DNA of 64,000 nucleotides from NCBI GenBank assembly GCA_964404255.1, contig CAYOJJ010000009.1, forward strand, positions 1 through 64,000, in the 5' to 3' direction. Shown here one piece after another: positions 34,739 through 42,157 of this stretch. This DNA is from JAFDZW01 sp964404255 (GTDB taxonomy: Bacteria > Bacteroidota > Ignavibacteria > Palsa-1295). Each line of letters begins with the position of its first letter. The stretch's first letter is position 1. The notes under the pieces were generated by a model. The model had not been told where the DNA came from and did not search any database. It worked only from the letters and a program-made list of their open reading frames with translations. Both the position numbers and the translations under genes were made by a program.

Positions 34739-36547
34739 ATGTTGCACTATAAAGGGATTCCGGCAAATGGTGGCATCGCCATCGGGCCAGCTTACCATTT
34801 TAACAGAAGTTTACTGGTTGCCGAAGACCGCTATCTTGATGAGCACGAAACCGTCGAGCAGCTCGAACAACTTACCTATGCAATAACCCGCGCAAAATCG
34901 GAGATCGAAAAAATAGCGGCCATTGCAAATCATAAAGCCGGTATCCAGGGAGCCGCTATCTTCGAGGCGCAATTTATGATGCTCGACGATGCGGTGGTTT
35001 TTAAGACAATTCGCGATAGAATTACCAAAGAACATAAGACCGCTGCATTTGTCGTCGATAGCGAATTCAGCCATTATCAGCATTTTCTGCAAACCAGTGA
35101 AAACCCGTTGCTGCGAGAACGGGCCGACGATGTAGAAGATGTAAAGCAACGCCTACTGCGCCATCTGATAGAAAATAAAAAGATCGTTTCTAAACTCGAT
35201 CATCCGGCTATTGTTGTTGCAGAATTCCTGACTCCGGCCGACGCCATCCTGTTTTCGCGTCATGAATTGCTTGGCTTTGCAATGGATGCCGGCGGTCAGA
35301 CAAGCCATGTTGCTATTCTTTCGAGATCGTTAAACTTGCCGGCTATCGTTGGCCTTCGTGGCGCAGCCGGTCATATCGAGACCGGCGATATTCTTATTAT
35401 CGATGGGTACACCGGCGAATTATTTGTTGCTCCCGATGACGAAACCCTTGCCCGCTACCGCGATAAACTTGCTGCTTCAATCAAAGAGAAGCGCGCTCAG
35501 GTGCGGGCGGCTTCGGGTTCGGACGGATTGGCCATTACGCTCGATGACCGCAAGATCAGCATCAGTATGAATATGGAGCTCATCAGTCCTGAAGCTATCG
35601 AAGAAGCCGAGCGGCTGAGTAAAGCAAAGGGAAAAGTTGTTCGCGGCCTTGGCCTGCTGCGCACCGAACACTTTCTGACGGCTAACGATGAGATACCAAG
35701 CGAAGAGGAGCAGACGCGAATCTATTCTGATCTGGCTCATCGATTTTCTCCGGCGCCGATTACTATTCGTACCTTCGATATTGGTGGGGATAAGCTTATC
35801 GGAGGAGGCTTTCGGGAAAAAAATCCTTTTCTTGGATGGCGCGGTATCAGAAACTTGCTCGATCAGCCGGAAATTCTTGAGGCTCAATTGCGCGCAATTT
35901 TACGGGCTTCTGTCAAAGGAAATATCAAGATTTTATTTCCTATGGTCACAACTATCGATGAGCTCGATAGGGCGCTTGCCCATCTCGATGCTGCAAAAGC
36001 CCAGCTTCGGGCTGATAATGAGAAGTTTGATGAAAAGATCAAATACGGCGTAATGATCGAGGTGCCGGCGGCGGCATTACATGCCACGGCATTCGCGGCA
36101 CGATGTGATTTTCTTTCCATTGGTTCGAACGACCTGACACAATATACCCTTGCTGTTGACCGTGGCAATGAATTTATCTCTCATCTGTTCGATGAATTGC
36201 ACCCGGCAGTGCTGCGTCTGATCGCGATGACAGTAAAAGCGGCCCATGTCAGGAAAAAACCGGTTTCGCTTTGCGGCGAAATGGGCGGTAAGTTGATGGC
36301 GTTGCCATTCATCATAGGGCTGGGGCTCGATGAAATTTCCGTCGCCCCGAATAAGGTAGATGTAATAACGGCTGCTATTAAAAAGCTCAGCTATAAAGAG
36401 ACCCAGGCCCTGACAAAGAAGGTTCTTGAAGAAGCACAGACACTGCCCGAACTTAAGCAAAGCCTATATGCCTTTTTGAAAAGGAAAAAAATAGAAACGG
36501 ATTTCTTCCAGCAGGAGGAGATCGAACTTATATCGGATCCTTCGTAA
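34739..36547 (+). CDS. ptsI: Phosphoenolpyruvate-protein phosphotransferase (EI)
   Basis: A 602-residue enzyme I of the PTS, taking phosphate from PEP and passing it to HPr. The phospho-accepting His190 lies in AGGQTSHVAILSRSLNLPAIVG, an exact family signature. The PEP-binding barrel has GLLRTEHFL, RTFDIGGDK, the VPAAALHA helix and the catalytic Cys in LCGEMGGK near 513. The start ATG 34739 gives MLHYKGIPANGGIAIG, the expected N-terminus. HPr and EII genes are not in the window, so EI may serve regulatory or distant PTS components. Its last 20 bp overlap the tail of the convergent rmlD. Confidence 0.96.
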   Translation: MLHYKGIPANGGIAIGPAYHFNRSLLVAEDRYLDEHETVEQLEQLTYAITRAKSEIEKIAAIANHKAGIQGAAIFEAQFMMLDDAVVFKTIRDRITKEHKTAAFVVDSEFSHYQHFLQTSENPLLRERADDVEDVKQRLLRHLIENKKIVSKLDHPAIVVAEFLTPADAILFSRHELLGFAMDAGGQTSHVAILSRSLNLPAIVGLRGAAGHIETGDILIIDGYTGELFVAPDDETLARYRDKLAASIKEKRAQVRAASGSDGLAITLDDRKISISMNMELISPEAIEEAERLSKAKGKVVRGLGLLRTEHFLTANDEIPSEEEQTRIYSDLAHRFSPAPITIRTFDIGGDKLIGGGFREKNPFLGWRGIRNLLDQPEILEAQLRAILRASVKGNIKILFPMVTTIDELDRALAHLDAAKAQLRADNEKFDEKIKYGVMIEVPAAALHATAFAARCDFLSIGSNDLTQYTLAVDRGNEFISHLFDELHPAVLRLIAMTVKAAHVRKKPVSLCGEMGGKLMALPFIIGLGLDEISVAPNKVDVITAAIKKLSYKETQALTKKVLEEAQTLPELKQSLYAFLKRKKIETDFFQQEEIELISDPS

Positions 36548-37382
36548 GCTTCTGTTTAAATTCGGCTATTGTTTTTTGCAGCGCCTTTTCTAATGAATCG
36601 GGTTTAATACGTTCTTCGAAACGGCTGTCATAGAGGACGGTATCGACCCGCTTGGGCTTATGAAAACCATCAAGCTCATCTTTCGTGATCTTTGCCGGTT
36701 TTTCCCGTAATCCGGCCTCGGCGAGTAATTCACCGATCTTAAAAGGGCTGGTTATTCCCGGATCGTAGATATTCCAGATACCGGACCAATCGGTTTCAGA
36801 TAAGCAGTGGCGCACGGTTGCGATGATAGAATCCATATTCGACATGGAATTCGGAGTATCGATCAATTTCGGATACCGAAGCAATTTGGAAAGAGTATTT
36901 CTCGCAGAAGTGGAAGAAGAGTATACCTGGCGCGGACGCAGGATCGCAACATTCGATGGATTTTCACTGAGGAGAAAAAGGTCGCAGGCTGCTTTCGTCC
37001 AGGAATAATAAGCCGCCGGACGTGCCGGGTGATTCGGAGTAAAGGGCTTGCCTTCTTCATCGTACGGACCATCCCAAATACATCCGCTCGAAAAATGTAA
37101 AAACCGAATTTGCTGTCCCGTCTTTTTTGATAGGGCGCATATTTGTTGGTACAACTCCACCGGAGCTTCCACATTCGAGCGAAAGGCTTCACGGGCATGT
37201 TCTTCGCACCACTTCAGATCGGTTTTGCCTGCGGCATTAATAATGGCAGAGGGCGCAACTGATTCTATCGTTACGCTATCGAGATCGGAAATATCGTTCT
37301 TCCAATGTAGGAGATCATGATCGGCGAAAGCAGTTGCAAGCGCCGAACCAACCTGTCCGTTGCCAATAATAATTAGTTTCAT
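36528..37382 (-). CDS. rmlD: dTDP-4-dehydrorhamnose reductase (RmlD-like)
   Basis: A 284-residue Rossmann reductase of the RmlD sugar-nucleotide family. The cofactor loop is GNGQVGSA (about 8-15). INAAGKTDLKWCEEH matches the family's NAAAYTxVDxxE element, and the catalytic YxxxK is YYSWTKAACD. RmlD reduces dTDP-4-keto-L-rhamnose to dTDP-L-rhamnose with NAD(P)H. The sequence differs from canonical RmlD at several family positions, so a related deoxyhexose reductase is possible. It is the last gene of a minus-strand rmlA-rmlB-rmlD set with 1-15 bp spacing. rmlC (3,5-epimerase) is absent here. Confidence 0.82.
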   Translation of the reverse strand: MKLIIIGNGQVGSALATAFADHDLLHWKNDISDLDSVTIESVAPSAIINAAGKTDLKWCEEHAREAFRSNVEAPVELYQQICALSKKTGQQIRFLHFSSGCIWDGPYDEEGKPFTPNHPARPAAYYSWTKAACDLFLLSENPSNVAILRPRQVYSSSTSARNTLSKLLRYPKLIDTPNSMSNMDSIIATVRHCLSETDWSGIWNIYDPGITSPFKIGELLAEAGLREKPAKITKDELDGFHKPKRVDTVLYDSRFEERIKPDSLEKALQKTIAEFKQKLTKDPI

Positions 37383-37383
37383 T

Positions 37384-38370
37384 TTACCAGACTGATGGCA
37401 TTAAGGTGCAGTACCAATCGACGGTAGCTTCAATACCATCTTCCCATGAGGTTGCAGGCTGCCAGTTAAGTTCAGTACGGGTTTCGCTACTATCGAGAGA
37501 GTAGCGGCGGTCGTGCCCCGGGCGATCGGTAACATAGGTGAGCAGGGCTCGAACATCGGCTTCATCCCGGCCGATCTTTCTTGCAACGATCGTTACTAAC
37601 GATTCTGCCAGATCGATATTCGATCGTTCGTTCGATGCGGAAAAATGGTAGATGGCCCCGGCTTTGCCGCGTTCAAGGACAGCAAGAATTCCCTCGCAGT
37701 GATCGCGGACGAAGATCCAATCCCGGACATTTTTCCCATCGCCATAAATAGGAATAGAATGATTGTTCAGGATCGAGGTAATAACGGTCGGAATAAATTT
37801 TTCGGGGTGCTGGTACGGGCCATAGTTATTCGTGCATCTGGTAATACGCACATCATAGCCCCAACTATTATAAAAACTCAACGCAAAAAGATCGGCTCCG
37901 GCTTTAGAAGAAGAATAGGGGCTTGAAGGATGAAGCGGCGAGGCAGTGGTGAATGAACCGCTGCCTTCGATGCTGCCATAGACCTCATCGGTTGAAATCT
38001 GAATGAACACAGGAATGCCGGCAGCACGGCTAAGTTCTAAGAGCACGGCGGTGCCAAGCACATTACTATCGGCAAAGGGGATAGCCTGAATAAGTGAACG
38101 ATCGACATGGGTCTCAGCAGCACAATTAATTACGGCATCGAATGGTGAACCCTTAAAACCAGCCTGAAGAACAGCTTCTACCGTTTCTTTCGAACGAATA
38201 TCGCCATGAACGAAGCGATGAGCCTTCGAAGTCTCAAGATCGGAGAGATACTCCTTTGAACCGGCATAGGTAAGTGCATCGAGCGTAACGACGTAATGTC
38301 CACGCTCGATAGCAAGATGAACAAGATTGGAGCCTATAAAGCCTGCTCCACCGGTAATAAGCAGATTCAT
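37384..38370 (-). CDS. rmlB: dTDP-glucose 4,6-dehydratase
   Basis: A 328-residue short-chain dehydrogenase. The NAD loop is GGAGFIGSNLVH (7-18). STDEVYGS carries the Thr/Asp/Glu catalytic residues, PYSSSKAGAD has the YxxxK pair, and FIPTVI and GDGKNVRDWIFVRDHC are family signatures. It converts dTDP-glucose to dTDP-4-keto-6-deoxyglucose, the shared precursor for L-rhamnose and other deoxysugars. It lies 1 bp upstream of rmlD and 15 bp downstream of rmlA on the minus strand. Confidence 0.95.
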   Translation of the reverse strand: MNLLITGGAGFIGSNLVHLAIERGHYVVTLDALTYAGSKEYLSDLETSKAHRFVHGDIRSKETVEAVLQAGFKGSPFDAVINCAAETHVDRSLIQAIPFADSNVLGTAVLLELSRAAGIPVFIQISTDEVYGSIEGSGSFTTASPLHPSSPYSSSKAGADLFALSFYNSWGYDVRITRCTNNYGPYQHPEKFIPTVITSILNNHSIPIYGDGKNVRDWIFVRDHCEGILAVLERGKAGAIYHFSASNERSNIDLAESLVTIVARKIGRDEADVRALLTYVTDRPGHDRRYSLDSSETRTELNWQPATSWEDGIEATVDWYCTLMPSVW

Positions 38371-38385
38371 GGATGCGTGTGAAGA

Positions 38386-39126
38386 TCAAAATTCCGGTTG
38401 GGAAGTAACAACAAGTTCATTTGCTTTTGCCAGAGAAGGGAACGTCCCCGCATCGCTCCAATAGCCATTGAGCATGGTATAGCGCAGGCGATTACACTTT
38501 ACATAAGCGTTATTCACATCGGTTATTTCAAGCTCTCCGCGTGCCGATGGCCGCAACCCTCGAATAATATCAAACACATCGGGAGGATAACAATAAATAC
38601 CCGTCACCGCAAGTTTCGAAGGTGGTTCGGGTGGCTTCTCGATAATCTTTACGATGGATTCGTTTTCAACGACCGCCACACCGAATCGCTCGGCATCGGA
38701 TACTTCTTTAAGTAATAAGTAGGCTGAGTCGGAATTATTATTAAAATCTGAAATAAGCGGGCTAATGCTCTCCTGAAAAATATTATCACCGAGGATAACG
38801 CACATAGGCGAGGTGCCCGCGAACCGCTCGGCAAGCGATAGTGCCTGAGCAATACCACCGGCCTCGTCCTGCACACGGTAGGTTAACCGGCAGCCGAAAT
38901 CTTTTCCCGAGCCGAGCAGGGAAATGAAATCTCCCATGTGCTCGGTACCGGTAACGATAAGAATATCGGTAATACCGGCTCCGACCAGCTTTTTTAACGG
39001 GTAAAAGATCATCGGCATCTCGCCGATCGGAAGTAAGTGTTTATTAGTTACTTTCGTACAAGGATAGAGCCTCGAACCCGAGCCTCCGGCCAGTATGATC
39101 CCTACACAAGACGATTGATCATTCAT
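38386..39126 (-). CDS. rmlA: Glucose-1-phosphate thymidylyltransferase
   Basis: A 246-residue nucleotidyltransferase. The nucleotide-binding loop is GIILAGGSGSRLYPCTKVTN with KHLLPIGEMPMIFYPL after it, an exact RmlA signature. VILGDNIFQ gives the metal-binding aspartate, and EKPPEPPSKLAVTGIYCY follows. It makes dTDP-glucose from glucose-1-phosphate and dTTP. It lacks the C-terminal extension of longer RmlA types and fits the short group. It is the first gene of the rmlA-rmlB-rmlD set and divergent from the glycosyltransferase genes, with 83 bp between the start codons. Confidence 0.93.
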   Translation of the reverse strand: MNDQSSCVGIILAGGSGSRLYPCTKVTNKHLLPIGEMPMIFYPLKKLVGAGITDILIVTGTEHMGDFISLLGSGKDFGCRLTYRVQDEAGGIAQALSLAERFAGTSPMCVILGDNIFQESISPLISDFNNNSDSAYLLLKEVSDAERFGVAVVENESIVKIIEKPPEPPSKLAVTGIYCYPPDVFDIIRGLRPSARGELEITDVNNAYVKCNRLRYTMLNGYWSDAGTFPSLAKANELVVTSQPEF

Positions 39127-39209
39127 AGTAGCTCACGGCAACAACGGTGGGAGTTAAAAAATTAAAAAAAAAAGAGGACAGGGGTTCGCAACCGTATTTT
39201 TATGATATT

Positions 39210-40226
39210 ATGTCACTTTCCGAACCGAGAGTTTTAGTATTGGGGGGCAATCCGGGCAGATGGAAGGCCGTCGAACATCGTCAGCAGGGAAAGCTAATTA
39301 ACGGTGTCGAAGCCTGGGTGTTTGCGTTCGATGGAGAGTATTGCTGTAATGGTCTTTTTCAACCTTCCGATTTTGCAAACTATGATATTATAATAGGAAA
39401 TTTAAATGCTTCATTCCTCGCCCATCAGCGTAAGTGTCTTGAGTCAAAACCTGATTCGGTACAATGGGTGTCGCTTGTCGAAGGTTCGGCAACAGATTAT
39501 CTCAGGCCCGATACTATCGTACGGGATATTCTAAATATGGCCGATCTGGTCAATGTTATTAATCGGCTTTCACTTGATTTTTTTAGGGCATTGACGACTA
39601 CAAGAGTAGAATATATCGGTATTCCACATCCATCCGAACAAATAAGGGCTGTTGCCACCCCAATGGAAAAACGTCGCAGAGAGGCGTTCCTTGCTGCCGT
39701 ACTTTCCTCAAGGCAAACAGAGATGTTAGTCGCCAAACAATTAGACATTCCCATCGTTGGTTCTGAACCGCGACTGAGTCGAAGATTAAAAACGCTCCCT
39801 ACGATGCTAAAACGCTATCGCACATTAGACCCTTACTATAGAATCAATAAAGTAAAAAACTACTATGCGGAAGAGAAGCTTACGGTTCTACGGGAAAAAC
39901 CATTTGAATTGTATTTCGGATATTATGGAGGTTCTTATATGTGGATCAATATGGATGAGCGATATACCTGGGGAAGAAATGTTCTGGATGCGGCTGCATT
40001 ACAAGTGCCAATCATCTCGACGGTTTCTACCGGTCATCAATCGGAGCTCTTCCCGGAATTGATGGTTCAACACCCTTTTGCAATAGCTGAAGCCATTAGT
40101 CTTGGAAAGCGATTAATTGAAGATCAGGAATTTTATCGATCGGTATCCCAGGTGCCGTTAGAGAAATTGGCTTCCTTTAGTCATTCGGCGATGGCAAAGA
40201 AATTGCTAAATAAATTGAGTAGTTAA
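39210..40226 (+). CDS. Glycosyltransferase-like protein, surface glycan cluster
   Basis: From ATG 39210 the protein has 338 residues; a GTG at 39147 would add 21 mainly basic residues and is less likely. The C-terminal half has the layout of a GT-B (GT4-like) transferase: RYTWGRNVLDAAALQVPIIS and FAIAEAISLGKRLIED, where the first contains the donor-site acidic/aromatic run. The N-terminal half is divergent (VLVLGGNPGRWKAVEH), so the family is not certain. It is the first of three transferases divergently transcribed from rmlABD, so it probably adds a sugar to a surface glycan. The region is lower in GC than the flanks. Confidence 0.65.
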   Translation: MSLSEPRVLVLGGNPGRWKAVEHRQQGKLINGVEAWVFAFDGEYCCNGLFQPSDFANYDIIIGNLNASFLAHQRKCLESKPDSVQWVSLVEGSATDYLRPDTIVRDILNMADLVNVINRLSLDFFRALTTTRVEYIGIPHPSEQIRAVATPMEKRRREAFLAAVLSSRQTEMLVAKQLDIPIVGSEPRLSRRLKTLPTMLKRYRTLDPYYRINKVKNYYAEEKLTVLREKPFELYFGYYGGSYMWINMDERYTWGRNVLDAAALQVPIISTVSTGHQSELFPELMVQHPFAIAEAISLGKRLIEDQEFYRSVSQVPLEKLASFSHSAMAKKLLNKLSS

Positions 40227-40228
40227 TA

Positions 40229-41245
40229 ATGCAGAGAATTTTTTTTATATCTCCGGATAATAATTCACCGATTGGGGGGATTAAAAAACTCTACCGGCAA
40301 GCAGACATTCTCAGGCGTCATGGTATTGATGCGAAGATACTGCATTATAAGAAAGGGTTTCGTCCTAACTGGTTTACCAATACCACTCCGATAACTACCT
40401 GGTCGGAAATTCGATGGAAAGACGATGATATTCTGGTTATTCCAGAGATTTACGGGCCGGGGATGAGTAAGAAATTACGGATCGACATAGATAAGACATT
40501 TTTCAACCGTTCCGGTTTTTTTGAAATTGCATTGCCTCCGGTAAGAAAAGTTATTTTTAACCAAAATTGCTACTATACCTTTGCGCGACACGGATTCGAT
40601 AACTCAATCCCAGATACACCGTACCTTGATCCTTTGGTTATCGGGACCATCGTTGTTTCAGAGGATAGCAGGGAATATCTGCGATCGATTTTTCCTCAAC
40701 TGAAGATCTATCGGATCACGAATGCGATCGATCCGATATTATTTTCTTTCCAACGGATAAAGCAAAAGCAACTCTGTTTTATGCCGCGTAAACATAGGGA
40801 AGAAGCTCAGGAAGTACTTAACATCGCAAAACTCCACAAGGCATTGGATGGATACACTATTAAGCCAATTGAAGGGCTGAAAGAGCAGGAAACGGCGGCT
40901 CTTATGAGAGATTCATTGATCTTTTTGAGCTTCGGCTACCCGGAAGGGTTCGCTCTTCCGCCTGCCGAGGCAATGGCGGCAGGGTGTATCGTTATCGGGT
41001 ATCATGGCGGCGGCGGGCGGGAATATTTTCTTCCAGAGCATTCATTCCCTATTGAAGCTGCCGATATTCGCAGCTTTGTGCAAACGCTGGAATCGGTTAC
41101 ACAGCAATATAGCGTTGATCCTTCTGCATTGGATGAGAAACGAATGGCCGCGTCAGAATATATTCATAACCACTATTCTCCGGAAAAAGAAGAATCCGAT
41201 ATTTGTGTTTCATGGAGCGAAATTCTCGGGCGATCTCTTAGCTAA
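40229..41245 (+). CDS. Glycosyltransferase, GT4-like
   Basis: A 338-residue protein with a GT-B fold. The N-terminal domain has NNSPIGGIKKLYRQADILRR, a glycine-rich acceptor loop. The C-terminal domain has the GT4 signature in EGFALPPAEAMAAGCIVIGY, where EGFxLPxxEAMAxG is the donor-binding E-x7-E motif. It should transfer a sugar from a nucleotide donor to a growing glycan. It starts 3 bp after the first transferase, and its stop overlaps the ATG of the third (TAATG at 41243-41247), so they are co-translated. Confidence 0.88.
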   Translation: MQRIFFISPDNNSPIGGIKKLYRQADILRRHGIDAKILHYKKGFRPNWFTNTTPITTWSEIRWKDDDILVIPEIYGPGMSKKLRIDIDKTFFNRSGFFEIALPPVRKVIFNQNCYYTFARHGFDNSIPDTPYLDPLVIGTIVVSEDSREYLRSIFPQLKIYRITNAIDPILFSFQRIKQKQLCFMPRKHREEAQEVLNIAKLHKALDGYTIKPIEGLKEQETAALMRDSLIFLSFGYPEGFALPPAEAMAAGCIVIGYHGGGGREYFLPEHSFPIEAADIRSFVQTLESVTQQYSVDPSALDEKRMAASEYIHNHYSPEKEESDICVSWSEILGRSLS

Positions 41246-42030
41246 TGCAAACTCCTCGTTTCCACATTATCTTCCGGACCTGCGATCTGGTGCATTCCTT
41301 GCATAACGCGCCACGCCCGTTTAATGCCGATAAGAAAACATTGATCAAAAAATGTTTTCTGAGTTTACGGTCCTCGCTTGAAGGTATAGAACATACAATA
41401 ACAGTATTAGGCGATAAGCTGAGCGATGAAATGGTCGCCTTTTTTAAGACACACCCCTGCTCGCTTATATTGGGAGACTGGGGCAACGACGAATCATTAC
41501 GCCACTCGATGCAATTAGCGTTTGAATCTGCAGATGAAGACTGGGTCTATCTTTGCGAAGACGATTACTTCCATACCGCTCATGCTTTCCAATGGATAGT
41601 GGATTTACTGGATCATAAACAAGAATATATCACGACAAAACGATTTTTACCATCGTTTGGTATTCGAAAAAAACTGCAAGCCATTCCTCTTATTATTCAT
41701 CCGCCCGATTACCCGGACCGATATAAGGCAAAGTACTTACGCTTTTCTTTGATCTTTTTATCCAGATATTGCCATTGGAGGCAAGTCACCGATACGACCT
41801 TTACTTTTTTAGCACAGGGAAAAACATTTAAGAAATATCGTACTATCTTTTGGAGGTCGTGTATAGGTGCAAATGACCGGTATTTAAGCAAAAAACTCTA
41901 TGCGGGAATCCGTTTCGGCCCGAAAGCCCTCTGTCTTTCACCTATTCCAGGAGTAGCAACCCACATGCATGAAGAAGTAATGACGCCGTTAGTGGATTGG
42001 GAGAAGATCTATACCGATCTTAAAGACTGA
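41245..42030 (+). CDS. Glycosyltransferase, GT2-like
   Basis: A 261-residue protein with the N-terminal half of a GT-A transferase: FHIIFRTCDLVHSL, then a pair of acid residues in VYLCEDDYFH, fitting the DxD-type metal/nucleotide site, with FADEDW-like FESADEDW just before. The C-terminal part is basic (TFKKYRTIFWRS). The substrate is unknown; it is inferred to act in the same glycan as the two upstream transferases, the last of which overlaps it by 1 bp. A 127-bp non-coding gap follows. Confidence 0.7.
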   Translation: MQTPRFHIIFRTCDLVHSLHNAPRPFNADKKTLIKKCFLSLRSSLEGIEHTITVLGDKLSDEMVAFFKTHPCSLILGDWGNDESLRHSMQLAFESADEDWVYLCEDDYFHTAHAFQWIVDLLDHKQEYITTKRFLPSFGIRKKLQAIPLIIHPPDYPDRYKAKYLRFSLIFLSRYCHWRQVTDTTFTFLAQGKTFKKYRTIFWRSCIGANDRYLSKKLYAGIRFGPKALCLSPIPGVATHMHEEVMTPLVDWEKIYTDLKD

Positions 42031-42157
42031 TCGTTTTTTGCTTTTGGCATTAATTTTTCCCCCAGTCATATTGCAGGTCCACGGAGTAAATCAGGCATAA
42101 TAATAGTTACAGAAACTCCCGTTTCTATACTCAGTTATACGTTGCATAATTTCTTTT

